Assembly: GCA_016794025.1 (NCBI GenBank)
Contig: JAEUKX010000078.1
Coordinates: 182,302-246,301, forward strand
Origin: Rhodospirillales bacterium
GTDB lineage: Bacteria > Pseudomonadota > Alphaproteobacteria > CACIAM-22H2
DNA length: 64,000 nucleotides
Direction: 5' to 3'
Below are positions 17,706-27,239 of the stretch, piece by piece (positions within the stretch are counted from its first letter, which is position 1; the number at the start of each line of letters is the position of its first letter). The position numbers and the translations under genes are program-made. The notes below the pieces were generated by a model. It was not told the origin of the DNA and did not search any database. It saw only the letters and a list, made by a program, of their open reading frames with translations.

Positions 17706-18596
17706 GTGACGATAGCAAGCATGACGGGTTTCGCGCGCGCGAGCGCGGAGGCGCTGGGGCGGACGGTGACCTGGGAAGCCCGTTCGGTTAACGGCCGCGG
17801 GCTTGACGTCCGCCTGCGCATGCCGCCGGGGCTCGATCGTCTGGAAGGCGAAATCAGGTCGCGCGCCGCCCGGAAGTTCGACCGGGGCAACGTCTCGCTC
17901 AACCTGACCATCGAGGCGCCGGCATCCGCCCCACAGCTCCAGATCAATCGGGCGGCGCTCGATCAGATCCTTTCGCTCGTCGCGGACCTGTCGGGAAAGG
18001 TCGACGCGGCCGCCCCGAGGTTGGACGGGCTGCTCGGTCTGCGCGGCGTGATCGAGACGGTCGCGGAGGCGCCGCTGGACGAAGCCGCACAGGCGAAAGT
18101 CGATGCCGCGACGCTTGCCACGCTCGACAAGGCGCTCGACGGGCTTGCGATCGCGCGCCGATCGGAAGGCAAGGCGCTTTTTGCGGTGCTGGGCGGGATT
18201 CTTGACGAGATCGGCGGCCTGACCGGCGAGGCAGCCGCGAACGCCGCAACACGGCCGGCTGCAATCAAGGCCCGGCTCGAGGCGCAGATTGCCGAACTGG
18301 TCGGTGCCGGTACGCCCGTCGCGCCGGAACGTCTCGCCCACGAGGCGGCACTGCTTGCCGTGAAGGCGGACGTGCGCGAGGAACTCGACCGGCTCGGCGC
18401 GCACCTGACGCAGGCGCGCGAGCTCTTCGCGAAGGGCGGTGCGGTCGGCCGCAAGCTCGATTTCCTCTGCCAGGAGTTCAATCGCGAAGCGAATACGCTT
18501 TGCTCGAAATCGACCGATATCGCGTTGACGCGCATCGGACTTGCCCTGAAGACGGCAATCGACCGGCTGCGCGAACAGTCGGCAAACGTGGAGTAG
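17706..18596 (+). CDS. YicC/YloC family endoribonuclease
   Basis: The 296-residue protein begins with the family hallmark SMTGFARA and has the conserved ARSVNGRGLDVRLRMP. The C-terminal DUF1732 part ends KLDFLCQEFNREANTLCSKS, with T(D/x)IALT(R) after it. Members of this family have been shown to act as endoribonucleases affecting small RNAs. The GTG start is set by the family N-terminus. It sits just upstream of gmk, a very common pairing. Confidence 0.93.
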   Translation: MTIASMTGFARASAEALGRTVTWEARSVNGRGLDVRLRMPPGLDRLEGEIRSRAARKFDRGNVSLNLTIEAPASAPQLQINRAALDQILSLVADLSGKVDAAAPRLDGLLGLRGVIETVAEAPLDEAAQAKVDAATLATLDKALDGLAIARRSEGKALFAVLGGILDEIGGLTGEAAANAATRPAAIKARLEAQIAELVGAGTPVAPERLAHEAALLAVKADVREELDRLGAHLTQARELFAKGGAVGRKLDFLCQEFNREANTLCSKSTDIALTRIGLALKTAIDRLREQSANVE

Positions 18597-18601
18597 GGGC
18601 C

Positions 18602-19237
18602 TTGGATCCCGACATCAACCGTCGCGGGCTGATGCTTGTGCTCTCCTCGCCTTCGGGCGCGGGAAAAACTTCCATCAGTCGCGAACTGTTGCGCCGGGAA
18701 CCGACGCTCAGCATGTCCGTTTCGGCGACGACGCGGCCCAAGCGGCCCGGCGAGGTCCACGGACAGGACTATTTCTTCGTCGACGCCACGGAATTCGGCC
18801 TGATGGTCAATCGCGGCGAATTTCTCGAGCACGCCAAGGTCTTCGGGAACTATTACGGGACGCCGCGCAGCTACGTGGAAGGCAAGCTCTCGCAAGGGCT
18901 CGACGTCCTTTTCGACATCGACTGGCAGGGAACACAGCAGCTCCGCGAACAGGCCGAAGCCGACCTCGTTTCGGTCTTCATTCTTCCGCCGTCGACGGGC
19001 GAACTCGAGCGCCGGCTCAATGCCAGGGCGCAGGATCCGGCCCATGTCGTCGCCCAGCGCATGAGCCAGGCCGCCAACGAGATGAGCCACTGGCCGGAAT
19101 ACGACTATATCATCGTGAACCGCGATCTCGACGCGTCCGTGGCGCAGGTGCAGGCCATCCTCATGGCGGAACGCACGCGCAGGGAACGGCAGATCGGACT
19201 TGGCGATTTCGTCAGGCGCCTGCGCGACGGGCGCTGA
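18602..19237 (+). CDS. gmk: Guanylate kinase
   Basis: This enzyme phosphorylates GMP to GDP. The 211-residue protein has the P-loop [10 protein letters not shown], the GMP-binding motif [11 protein letters not shown] and VHGQDYFF, and the conserved [11 protein letters not shown]. The TTG at 18602, 5 bp after the yicC stop region with GGGGCC before it, gives the family length; an ATG at 18632 would shorten the N-terminus by ten residues and is the alternative. The 3' end overlaps convergent rsmA by 26 bp. Confidence 0.94.
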   Translation: MDPDINRRGLMLVLSSPSGAGKTSISRELLRREPTLSMSVSATTRPKRPGEVHGQDYFFVDATEFGLMVNRGEFLEHAKVFGNYYGTPRSYVEGKLSQGLDVLFDIDWQGTQQLREQAEADLVSVFILPPSTGELERRLNARAQDPAHVVAQRMSQAANEMSHWPEYDYIIVNRDLDASVAQVQAILMAERTRRERQIGLGDFVRRLRDGR

Positions 19238-20069
19238 ATGCGCGCGCAAGCGCGCAGAACTCCTCGACCGACAGCGTTTCGGCCCTGCGTGTCGGGTCGA
19301 TGCCGCCTGCCTCGGCGCAAAGCCCGGCCGCATCGACACCAAGCGACTTCAGGGACTGCCGGAGCATCTTGCGCCGCTGGCCGAAGGCAGCCGCCGTGAC
19401 ACGCTCGAGCATCGTGGCGTCGGCTGCGGCCAATGGTTCGCGCAGCGGGCGAAGTTCCGCGACTGCCGAGACGACGGCCGGTGGCGGAGAGAAGGCACCC
19501 GGCGCCACGTCGAACGCACGGCGCACGTTCCAGCGCCACTGGGCCGCGACTGAAAGACGGCCATAGGCCTCGCCGCCGGGCCGGGCGGCCAGCCGTTCGA
19601 CGACCTCTTTCTGGAGCATGACGACGATGGATTCGAACGCATCGGGGCTGCCGAGCCAGGCGAGCAGCATTGCCGTGCCGACGTTGTAGGGCAGATTGGC
19701 GACAATCCGCCGCGGCGAAACGCCCAGCTTCGAGAGGTCGAGGGCAAGCGCATCGGCCTCGATGATCTCGAGCCGGCCGGGGTATGCCGCGGCGATCTCG
19801 GCGAGTGCAGGGAGGGCACGTGCGTCACGCTCGATTGCGATGACATGTCCGGCCCCCTCAGCAAGCAGGCCACGCGTGAGCCCGCCGGGACCCGGCCCCA
19901 CCTCGATTGTCGTTCCGGCGGATAGGTCGCCAGCCGCGCGGGCGATACGGCGCGTGAGATTCAGATCGAAAAGGAAATGCTGCCCGAGAGATTTCTTCGC
20001 GGCCAGGCCGTGCCTGCGAACAACCTCGGACAGCGGCGGGAGACCGTCGCCGGCGCCCTTGTCCGTCAC
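19212..20069 (-). CDS. rsmA: 16S rRNA dimethyladenosine transferase RsmA (KsgA)
   Basis: RsmA dimethylates two adjacent adenines in helix 45 of 16S rRNA late in 30S assembly. The 285-residue protein has [11 protein letters not shown], the SAM motif [14 protein letters not shown] and the catalytic NLPYN motif. The GTG start overlaps the surA stop (GTGA). In many relatives pdxA lies between surA and this gene; here it does not. Confidence 0.96.
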   Translation of the reverse strand: MTDKGAGDGLPPLSEVVRRHGLAAKKSLGQHFLFDLNLTRRIARAAGDLSAGTTIEVGPGPGGLTRGLLAEGAGHVIAIERDARALPALAEIAAAYPGRLEIIEADALALDLSKLGVSPRRIVANLPYNVGTAMLLAWLGSPDAFESIVVMLQKEVVERLAARPGGEAYGRLSVAAQWRWNVRRAFDVAPGAFSPPPAVVSAVAELRPLREPLAAADATMLERVTAAAFGQRRKMLRQSLKSLGVDAAGLCAEAGGIDPTRRAETLSVEEFCALARAFSARRAGA

Positions 20070-21334
20070 GCGCGGATGTCGACGACGGCCACGCGCCGCA
20101 GGTCTCGCAGATAGCGCCGGGCCGCGTTGTCGAGGCGCTGGCGCAGCAGGCTGTCCTCGACCTCGGCGGCCGTCGGCACGTTCGATTGCGGCTCGGTCCG
20201 CACGCAGACCATGACGAAGGAGATGCTGTTTCCTTCGCCGGCAGGCAGCGAAGATTCGCCTACTTTCAGCGGCGTCACCTTATCGCGCATGGCCGCGGCG
20301 AGGTCGCCGACACGAACATCGGCGATGCGCACGGGCGGCGGAACCTGCAGTTCCCCTGCTACGCGGTCAAGGTCGGCGCACCCCTCGACGGTCTCGTGGA
20401 CCGTCTGCGCGAGTGCAAGCACCGAATCGCGGTCTGCCGGTGCTGCGCCTGCCGGCACAGGGAATGCGATCTGGGCGATATCGACGCGCGCATCTTCAGG
20501 CGACGCGGCCTTCAGAACGCGCTTGTCGCGAATGCCGTAGATGTAGAAACCCGATGGCGTGCGGATGGGCCGGGTGAGCTGGCCTGGCGGCGTGGAATCG
20601 ATCGTGTCCAGGGCCTCCGGATCGACCTGACCTTTCTCGACCCATCCGATGTCGCCACCGTCGGCGGCGGAGGCACCCTGCGAGAACTGTTGAGCTGCGG
20701 CGGCGAACGGGATCGCGCCGGTACGCAGCCGCGCGAACAGGCCGTCGACGTTCCGCTGTACGTCGTCTTCCTGGTCGGGATTGTCGATGGCGACGAAAAT
20801 CTCCGACAGCAGGTATTCCGTCACGGGCTCGCCCTGGGTGTATTTCGCAAGCGCCTCGTCGACTTCTTCCCGGCTCACTTCGATCTGCGACCGCAGGCGT
20901 CCCGAGACGAGCCGTTGCCAGGCGATGCCGGCCTCGATCTGGCGTTCCATCGTGCTGCGCGGGACACCGGCTCGCCTGAAGATCTGCTCGAGGCCGCCGG
21001 GTGGAAGATTGTTGGACTTCTCGAGGCGCTCGAAGGCCTGCGTCAGTTCCGACTTCGGAACGCTCGCGCCGAGACGTTTCGCCTCCTGGAGCTGGATGCG
21101 TTCGTCGATGATCTGCCTGAGTACCTGGGGGCGCAGCCGCTGCCGGTTGTCGGGCGTATCGGGTGTGCCCGTGGAAAGGAGGACGAGGGATATCCTCGAA
21201 TCGATATCGTAGGTCGAAACGATGTCGTCGTTGACGACTGCGGCGATGCGCTGTTCCTGGGCCCCGGCCGTACCGCCAGCTGCTGCCAGCACGCCGATCA
21301 GGGTGGCAAATGCGAGGTGTCGGAATCGTCTCAT
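20066..21334 (-). CDS. surA: Periplasmic chaperone and peptidyl-prolyl isomerase SurA
   Basis: SurA escorts outer-membrane proteins across the periplasm. The 422-residue product starts with a signal peptide ([28 protein letters not shown], cleaved near residue 24), then the SurA N-terminal domain ([17 protein letters not shown]) and a parvulin domain with [11 protein letters not shown] and [13 protein letters not shown]. The ATG at 21334 is set by the signal peptide; the longer frame reads back over lptG. lptD, usually just upstream, is not here. Confidence 0.93.
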   Translation of the reverse strand: MRRFRHLAFATLIGVLAAAGGTAGAQEQRIAAVVNDDIVSTYDIDSRISLVLLSTGTPDTPDNRQRLRPQVLRQIIDERIQLQEAKRLGASVPKSELTQAFERLEKSNNLPPGGLEQIFRRAGVPRSTMERQIEAGIAWQRLVSGRLRSQIEVSREEVDEALAKYTQGEPVTEYLLSEIFVAIDNPDQEDDVQRNVDGLFARLRTGAIPFAAAAQQFSQGASAADGGDIGWVEKGQVDPEALDTIDSTPPGQLTRPIRTPSGFYIYGIRDKRVLKAASPEDARVDIAQIAFPVPAGAAPADRDSVLALAQTVHETVEGCADLDRVAGELQVPPPVRIADVRVGDLAAAMRDKVTPLKVGESSLPAGEGNSISFVMVCVRTEPQSNVPTAAEVEDSLLRQRLDNAARRYLRDLRRVAVVDIRA

Positions 21335-21343
21335 GGCGTCGCG

Positions 21344-21372
21344 GTTATATGTCCAACGGGGGGGTGTTGCAA
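21344..21372 (-). promoter_or_regulatory. Promoter of surA-rsmA
   Basis: On the minus strand, TTGCAA (21372-21367) and TATAAC (21349-21344) are 17 bp apart. Transcription would start around 21337, only a few bases before the surA ATG at 21334, so the mRNA would be nearly leaderless. The promoter lies between the lptG stop and surA. Confidence 0.5.
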
Positions 21373-21380
21373 TCCGGCGC

Positions 21381-22481
21381 TCATCCATCCTCGAGGTGCA
21401 GGAGCATGGAGACGCCGAGCATCGTCGACACGATCGCCGGCGTCCAGGCGGCCAGCGCCACGGGAATGGCAGAACTCTGGCCCAGGGCGCCGACAAGGCT
21501 CGAGGCGAAGAACAGGATGAATCCCACGGCCACGCCGGACACGACGAGCAGGCCCGTTCCGCCGCGGCGGTGGGGCCTGAGCGAGAACGTTGCCGCGATC
21601 AGGACCATTGCTGCAAGAAGTACCGGGTTTGCGATGAGCTCGTGAAGATGCAGGCGGTGGCGCGTCGCCGAAAACCCGGCGGCCTCGAGCATGCGGATGA
21701 AGCCGGGCAATTCCCAGAACGAGATCGTTAGCGGAGATGCGAAGGAATCCTGTATCTGTTCGGCGGTCATGGATGTCGGAACGCGGTAGGATTCCTCGAA
21801 ACGGGACGGCGTTTCCGGGGCTGTGATCCAGGCCTTGGTGATGCGCCATTCGCCGGCTTCGAGTTTCGCGGTCGCGGCGTCAATGCGGCCGATGAATTTG
21901 TCCTGGCCCTCGAAATTCAGGATGATGACGTCGAACAATTCCATGTTCTGCGAAGACACGCGGCGGGCATGCACGACCGAGTTTCCCTTCGCGTCGAGCT
22001 GCCTGAGCCAGAAGCCGCTGTTCGAGATCGACAGCAGGTTGTTCCCGGATCCGCTGCGCAGGAGCTCGGCCTCCATGCGCTCGTAGTTGCCGTAGAGCAC
22101 GGCCCCGGCCGGATTGAGGACGGTCATCTTGAAGACGCCGAAAAGCAGGGCAAGACCGACGATCGGGATCAGGAACTGCCAGACGGAAACCCCTGCCGCC
22201 CTTGCGACCGTGAGTTCGTTGCTTCTCGTCAGACGCCAGAAGGTGATCATCGCGGCGAACAGGACAACGAAAGGCGCGAGGGCCTCGGCCATCTGCGGAA
22301 GCTTGAACAGCGCCATCTTGAGCACGATCTGCGTCGTGACAGACGGGCGGCTCGCGGCGCGACGGATCAGCTCGATCGAATCGAACAGGTAGACGATCGC
22401 AAGGAAGACCAGCAGGAAGCCCGCCAGCGCGAAAGCGAACTGGCGTCCGAGATAGCCGAGAAGGGTGGTGGAAAGGCGCAC
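21381..22481 (-). CDS. lptG: LPS export ABC transporter permease LptG
   Basis: LptG and LptF form the membrane part of the LptB2FG transporter that lifts lipopolysaccharide from the inner membrane. The 366-residue protein has three N-terminal and three C-terminal membrane segments around a periplasmic jellyroll region (about residues 120-250). Family motifs include TRSNELTVARAAGVS. The GTG at 22481 overlaps the lptF stop region by 4 bp (shared span 22486-22481 spacing) and gives the family start STTLLGYLGRQF. Confidence 0.93.
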   Translation of the reverse strand: MRLSTTLLGYLGRQFAFALAGFLLVFLAIVYLFDSIELIRRAASRPSVTTQIVLKMALFKLPQMAEALAPFVVLFAAMITFWRLTRSNELTVARAAGVSVWQFLIPIVGLALLFGVFKMTVLNPAGAVLYGNYERMEAELLRSGSGNNLLSISNSGFWLRQLDAKGNSVVHARRVSSQNMELFDVIILNFEGQDKFIGRIDAATAKLEAGEWRITKAWITAPETPSRFEESYRVPTSMTAEQIQDSFASPLTISFWELPGFIRMLEAAGFSATRHRLHLHELIANPVLLAAMVLIAATFSLRPHRRGGTGLLVVSGVAVGFILFFASSLVGALGQSSAIPVALAAWTPAIVSTMLGVSMLLHLEDG

Positions 22482-22485
22482 GGCC

Positions 22486-23616
22486 TTACGCTTCCTTTGC
22501 AGTTGCCACAACGGGCACGGGCCGCCTTGCCAGGAGCCGACCTGCGGATAGCATGCCGGCTCCGACCGCGACGATCGCAAGCGGGACCGCATAGAGAAAC
22601 GGAATGGCCGCCGGCGTCCGGATCGCAAGGTTGGGGATCGCCACGGAGAGCGCTTCGACCACAAGACCGGCGAGTGCCGCGCCAAGCAGACGCTTGTCGA
22701 GACCGCGCCGGTTGAAATCGCCCGGCAGCAGGCAAGCCAGGCCGACAATCACCAGTGTCAGCGCGTATAGCGGGGTGGACAGGCGTGTATGGCCCTCGGC
22801 GATCAGCCTTGGGGCAAACTCGCGGTCGTTCGCCTCGTTGAGATCGGGCCACAGCAGATCGCCAAGAAATCTTTCGCTCGGCTCCCGCCATCTGAATTCC
22901 TTGGCGGTGCCGGTCTGGCCGACCTCAACAGAGTACCGCTCGAAATACAGGAGCGAAAGTTTGCCCGCGACGCGGTCGACCTGTTGGCGGTTGCCGTTGA
23001 TGAGGATCACGCGTGGCCCGTCTGGCGTCACCGCAAGCGTCCCGCGCTCTGCCATCAGCGTGACCGGATTCGAACTGTCACGCGAATCATGGACGAGGAT
23101 GCCGCGCAGATCGCCGGTCGGCTCGCGTGCGCGCACATAGACCGTCAGGCCCGGTGCAATGTTCGTGAATGCGCCTTCCTGGAGGAGGAGGCCCGAATAG
23201 TCGGAGCGGACGTCGGAATAGAGCTCCTTGAAGCGGCCGAAGGAAAGCGGGACGAGATACAGCGAAAGGAGGTAGCCGACGAGCGTCACGACGACACCCA
23301 GGATAAGGGCCGGCCGCGCAAGATTGCCGGGGCTGAAGCCGACAGCGCGCATGACCACGAGTTCGCTGTCCACCGTGAGCCGGTTGTAGACGAAAAGGGT
23401 GGCCATGAAGAGCGCGATGGGCGTGACCAGCGACAGGAAGTTGGGCAACAGGAGCAATGTCAGATAGAAGAACGCGCCCACGCTGAGGCCGCGATTCACG
23501 ATGAGCTCGATGAAGCGCAGGGACTGGGTGAGCCAGATGGCAAGCGTGAGCGTCACAAGGATAAAGAGTGTTGCGACGGCCACCTGCCGGAGAATGTAGA
23601 TCGTGATCCGATTCAT
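22486..23616 (-). CDS. lptF: LPS export ABC transporter permease LptF
   Basis: This partner of LptG in LPS export has 376 residues with six predicted membrane helices and a central periplasmic domain. The cytoplasmic coupling motif reads LTVDSELVVMRAVGFSP. The start at 23616 gives MNRITIYILRQ, the family N-terminus. lptG follows after 4 bp. A TACAAT box (23634-23629) lies 12 bp before the ATG and may be its -10, though no good -35 is visible. Confidence 0.94.
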   Translation of the reverse strand: MNRITIYILRQVAVATLFILVTLTLAIWLTQSLRFIELIVNRGLSVGAFFYLTLLLLPNFLSLVTPIALFMATLFVYNRLTVDSELVVMRAVGFSPGNLARPALILGVVVTLVGYLLSLYLVPLSFGRFKELYSDVRSDYSGLLLQEGAFTNIAPGLTVYVRAREPTGDLRGILVHDSRDSSNPVTLMAERGTLAVTPDGPRVILINGNRQQVDRVAGKLSLLYFERYSVEVGQTGTAKEFRWREPSERFLGDLLWPDLNEANDREFAPRLIAEGHTRLSTPLYALTLVIVGLACLLPGDFNRRGLDKRLLGAALAGLVVEALSVAIPNLAIRTPAAIPFLYAVPLAIVAVGAGMLSAGRLLARRPVPVVATAKEA

Positions 23617-23820
23617 GCAGGTCGGCGCATTGTACCCGACGGGGGAGAGCGTTGCATCCGCATGATTTTGCAATGCAATGTCCGGAACAAATAGAAAACG
23701 CCGCGCGGAGCGGTCTTTTCTTTCAATACGGAAGCTCTATTCTACGCGGCCCGTCGCGTCGTGACGTAGGGCAAGTCGCCCGGCCCGATGCCGGACACCG
23801 ATCCACCGAGGAAATCGCAC

Positions 23821-25323
23821 ATGAAAATCGCGTTCTTGAAGCCAGAACCGCCGGCAAGCGGGGCCTTTGTCGTGGGCGTCCTTGAAGATCGCAAGCTGAC
23901 GCCGGCAGCGGCGGCGCTCGACAAGAAGACCGGCGGCGTGCTGACCCGCGCGATGGCAACGACGCGGTTCAAGGGGAAGAAGGACGAGTTTCTCGACGTC
24001 GTCGCGCCGAAGGGCGTTCCGTTCGGACGGATCGTGCTCGCAGGACTCGGCAAGCTCGACAAACTCGACAAGGCGAGCGCCGAGAAGTCGGGCGGCAAGC
24101 TTGTGGCGCACCTGAACGCGGTCGGTGAAACACTTGCGACTGTTTCAGTCGAGCAGATCCCGGGGGCGCCGATCAACCCGTCCGACATGGCTGCGCACGT
24201 CGCCTTCGGCGCGAAGCTGCGGACCTATCGGTTCGACAAGTACAAGACGCGCGAGAAGGAGGACGCAAAGCCCACGCTGAAGGCGCTCAACCTCCTGGTC
24301 ACCGATGTCGCGGGCGCGCGCAAGGTGCATGGTCCGCTTGACCGCGTCGCGGATGCGATCATGTTTGCGCGCGACCTGGTCTCGGAACCGCCGAACGTCC
24401 TCTACCCGGAAAGCCTTGCCGAGCGGTGCAAGCGTCTGACGGCGTTCGGCGTGAAGGTCGAGATTTTCGACGAAAAGCAGCTCGAGAAGATGGGGGCCGG
24501 CGCCCTTCTGGGCGTAGCACAGGGTTCGACGCGGCCCGCCCGGATGGTCGTAATGCAGTACAACGGCGCGCCGAAGGCCAAGGACAAGCGACCCGTCGCG
24601 TTCGTGGGGAAGGGCGTGACCTTCGACACCGGCGGCATCTCGCTCAAGCCCTCCGCCGGTATGGAAGACATGAAGTGGGACATGGCGGGGTCCGCGGCCG
24701 TCGTCGGCACGATCGAGGCGCTGGCCGCCCGGCACGCGAAGGTCAACGCGATCGGTGCGATTGGCCTCGTGGAGAACATGCCGTCCGGTGCCGCGCAGCG
24801 GCCGTCGGACATCGTCAAGTCGATGTCGGGCAAGACGATCGAGGTCCTCAATACCGATGCCGAAGGGCGACTGGTCCTGGCGGACGTGCTCTGGTACGTC
24901 CAGGACCGGTTCAAACCGAAGGCGATGTTCGATCTCGCCACGCTCACCGGCGCCGTAATCATCGCATTGGGTCACGAATACGCGGGCATCATGGGCAATA
25001 ACGACGACCTTGCGAACAAACTCGTCGCTGCCGGCAACGCGACCGGCGAAAAGGTCTGGCGCCTTCCGTTGGGCGAAGCCTACGACCGCGACATCGACAG
25101 TCCCGCAGCCGACGTCAAGAACATCGCCGGAAACCGCGCGGCCGGCTCGATCATCGGTGGCCAGTTCCTGGCGCGCTTCGTGAACGATGTGCCGTGGATG
25201 CATATCGATATCGCAGGCACGGCATGGAGCGCCAAGGATCACGCGATCTGTCCAAAGGGCGCCACCGCGTTCGGCGTGCGGCTGCTCGACCGGCTGGTGG
25301 CCGACAATTACGAGGAATCTTGA
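23821..25323 (+). CDS. pepA: Leucyl aminopeptidase PepA
   Basis: This di-metal M17 aminopeptidase removes N-terminal residues and in some bacteria also binds DNA. The 500-residue protein has the metal-binding GKGVTFDTGGISLKP and MKWDMAGSAAV, and the family signature NTDAEGRLVLAD. The ATG at 23821 is chosen for its GAGGAAA ribosome site and family start; an in-frame ATG lies 33 bp upstream. pepA diverges from lptF across 204 bp and overlaps holC. Confidence 0.95.
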   Translation: MKIAFLKPEPPASGAFVVGVLEDRKLTPAAAALDKKTGGVLTRAMATTRFKGKKDEFLDVVAPKGVPFGRIVLAGLGKLDKLDKASAEKSGGKLVAHLNAVGETLATVSVEQIPGAPINPSDMAAHVAFGAKLRTYRFDKYKTREKEDAKPTLKALNLLVTDVAGARKVHGPLDRVADAIMFARDLVSEPPNVLYPESLAERCKRLTAFGVKVEIFDEKQLEKMGAGALLGVAQGSTRPARMVVMQYNGAPKAKDKRPVAFVGKGVTFDTGGISLKPSAGMEDMKWDMAGSAAVVGTIEALAARHAKVNAIGAIGLVENMPSGAAQRPSDIVKSMSGKTIEVLNTDAEGRLVLADVLWYVQDRFKPKAMFDLATLTGAVIIALGHEYAGIMGNNDDLANKLVAAGNATGEKVWRLPLGEAYDRDIDSPAADVKNIAGNRAAGSIIGGQFLARFVNDVPWMHIDIAGTAWSAKDHAICPKGATAFGVRLLDRLVADNYEES

Positions 25324-25781
25324 GCGAGGTCCGCTTCTATCACCTCCGCACGTCGACGCTCGAAACGGCCCTGCCGAAGATACTCGAGAAGGCAGTGGGG
25401 CAGGGCCATCGGGCCGTCGTCGTGGCCGGCAGCCGCGAACGCATGGCCGCGCTGGACTCCGTGCTGTGGACGTACGAGGAACGGTCGTTCCTCGCGCACG
25501 CAGCCGCCCCGGCGAACGGCAATGACCCGACCAGCGCCGATCAGCCGATCTGGCTCACCACGCAGGTCGAAAATCCGAACGGGGCGACGCTGCTGGTCCT
25601 CGTGGACGGGCAGACCGTCGAGGATCCCGCGGCGTGGGGGCTGGTCTGCGAGATCTTCGACGGGAACGACGAGACCGCCGTATCGGCGGCGCGCGAGCGC
25701 TGGAAGACACTGAAGGCGCAAGGGCATTCGCTTGCCTACTGGCGTCAGGACGATCGGGGCGGATGGGAAAAGGCGGGCTGA
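25320..25781 (+). CDS. holC: DNA polymerase III chi subunit HolC
   Basis: Chi links the clamp loader to single-strand-binding protein at the fork. The 153-residue protein begins SEVRFYHLRTSTLETALPKIL and contains GHRAVVVAGSRERM and the DPTSADQPIWLTT motif typical of alphaproteobacterial HolC. The TTG start overlaps the pepA stop as TTGA, matching the usual pepA-holC pair. Confidence 0.92.
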   Translation: MSEVRFYHLRTSTLETALPKILEKAVGQGHRAVVVAGSRERMAALDSVLWTYEERSFLAHAAAPANGNDPTSADQPIWLTTQVENPNGATLLVLVDGQTVEDPAAWGLVCEIFDGNDETAVSAARERWKTLKAQGHSLAYWRQDDRGGWEKAG

Positions 25782-25796
25782 CCGGCCACCCGCCGG

Positions 25797-25825
25797 TTGC
25801 CATCGCGCGCCGGCATGGCTATAAG
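25797..25825 (+). promoter_or_regulatory. Promoter of ndk
   Basis: TTGCCA (25797-25802) and TATAAG (25820-25825) are exactly 17 bp apart; each matches the sigma-70 consensus at five of six positions. The ndk ATG is 48 bp downstream of the -10. Confidence 0.65.
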
Positions 25826-25872
25826 CCGCGCCAATTCGTTCCCGCCAATCAACCGACCGAGAGATCTCCAGC

Positions 25873-26295
25873 ATGGCCATCGAGCGCACCTTTTCGATCA
25901 TCAAGCCCGACGCGACGCGTCGCAATCTCACCGGCGCCATCAATGCGCTGATCGAGAAGGCGGGGCTGCGCATCGTTGCGCAGAAGCGCATTCACATGAC
26001 GCGCACGCAGGCCGAGACGTTCTATGCCGTCCACAAGGCGCGGCCGTTCTTCGGCTCGCTCGTCGATTTCATGACGTCCGGCCCGGTCGTCGTGCAGGTG
26101 CTGGAAGGCGAGAACGCGGTTGCGCGCTATCGCGAGGTCATGGGCGCGACCAACCCCGCCAATGCCGCTCCGGGCACGATCCGGAAGGAGTTCGCCGAGT
26201 CGATCGAGGCGAATTCCGCCCATGGGTCGGACAGCCTCGAGAATGCGGCCGTCGAGGTCGCATATTTCTTCGCGGGTCTCGAAATCGTCGGCTGA
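25873..26295 (+). CDS. ndk: Nucleoside diphosphate kinase
   Basis: Ndk balances nucleoside triphosphate pools by moving the gamma phosphate through a phosphohistidine. The 140-residue protein begins [13 protein letters not shown] and has the active His117 in NSAHGSDS. It has its own promoter and a strong terminator 25 bp after the stop. Confidence 0.98.
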   Translation: MAIERTFSIIKPDATRRNLTGAINALIEKAGLRIVAQKRIHMTRTQAETFYAVHKARPFFGSLVDFMTSGPVVVQVLEGENAVARYREVMGATNPANAAPGTIRKEFAESIEANSAHGSDSLENAAVEVAYFFAGLEIVG

Positions 26296-26314
26296 TCAGA
26301 TCAGATCGCCGGCA

Positions 26315-26356
26315 AGAAAAAGGGCCGCCCCGGTCGCCGGGGCGGCCCTTGTCGTT
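26315..26356. terminator. Two-way terminator between ndk and the oxidase subunit gene
   Basis: A perfect 14-bp stem (26320-26333 with 26337-26350) closes a 3-base loop. On the minus strand it is followed by a run of T residues (CCCTTTTTCTT), on the plus strand by a weaker TTGTCGTTT. It lies between convergent genes and probably serves both. Confidence 0.85.
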
Positions 26357-26373
26357 TCAGGATTCGCCGAGGA

Positions 26374-26535
26374 TCAGCCGTGCGGCACGAGGAAGAGATA
26401 CATCCCGACCAGTGTCGCAATCGTCAGGCCCATGATCCACTTGGCCATCTGGTTGAAATGACCCCACGTCTCGAGATGCGGGGTCATGTCGTGATTGAAT
26501 TCGCTGTCGAAGTTCTTCTGCGGTGCGCCGGCCAT
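26374..26535 (-). CDS. aa3-type cytochrome c oxidase subunit IV
   Basis: This 53-residue single-helix protein matches the small subunit IV of bacterial aa3 oxidases: a soluble start (FDSEFNHDMTPHLETWGHF), then one membrane helix (IMGLTIATLVGMYLFLV). The ATG at 26535 has a GGAGGG ribosome site; a longer frame exists but lacks one. The main oxidase genes are not nearby, as is common. Confidence 0.85.
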   Translation of the reverse strand: MAGAPQKNFDSEFNHDMTPHLETWGHFNQMAKWIMGLTIATLVGMYLFLVPHG

Positions 26536-26582
26536 GAGTCCCTCCAGATTTGCGCGCAAGAATAGGCGAACCGGGATTGATG

Positions 26583-27236
26583 TCAATCGACCGGCGGATT
26601 GAGGAGCATTGCCGCTGCCGGAGTACCGCTCCCGATCTGGACCTTTTCCCCGATGACGCGGGCCTGCCCGGAAGCGACGAGCCGGAGGGCGGCGGGATAG
26701 AGCGCGTGCTCGGCGGCAAGGATTCGTGCGGCAAGCGCCGCCTCGTCGTCATCGGGCAGGACCGGAACGGCGGCCTGTCCGACGATCGGACCGGCATCCA
26801 TTTTCGGACGCACGAAATGGACCGTACACCCGGCGATCTTGACGCCTTCGGCGAGCGCTCTTGCATGCGTGTCGAGACCGGGAAATGCGGGTAGCAGCGA
26901 GGGGTGGATGTTCAGCATCCTGTCGTGCCATTTCCCGACAAACCCGGCAGTCAGAAGCCGCATGAACCCGGCGAGGCAGACGAGCCCGACATCCGCTTCG
27001 CGGAGTGTGGCGTCGAGCGCCAATTCGAACGCCTCGCGTCCCGCGAATGCCTTGTGATCGACGGTCGCCGTCTTGATTCCCGCCGCGCTTGCGACGGCAA
27101 GGCCGCCGGCGCCCGCGACGTTCGAGACCACGATGGCGATTTCGGCCGGATAGCCTGGATCGCGTGCGGCATCGATCAGCGCGCGCATGTTGCTGCCGCG
27201 CCCTGAAATGAGGATGCCGACGCGCAGGCGCGCCAT
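26583..27236 (-). CDS. purN: Phosphoribosylglycinamide formyltransferase PurN
   Basis: PurN formylates GAR using 10-formyltetrahydrofolate in purine synthesis. The 217-residue protein has the phosphate-binding GRGSNM loop, catalytic Asn and His in NIHPSLLPAFPG, and the later Asp in the RPKMDAGPI region. It starts 3 bp after purM, giving a purM-purN operon. Confidence 0.96.
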   Translation of the reverse strand: MARLRVGILISGRGSNMRALIDAARDPGYPAEIAIVVSNVAGAGGLAVASAAGIKTATVDHKAFAGREAFELALDATLREADVGLVCLAGFMRLLTAGFVGKWHDRMLNIHPSLLPAFPGLDTHARALAEGVKIAGCTVHFVRPKMDAGPIVGQAAVPVLPDDDEAALAARILAAEHALYPAALRLVASGQARVIGEKVQIGSGTPAAAMLLNPPVD

Positions 27237-27239
27237 CGC

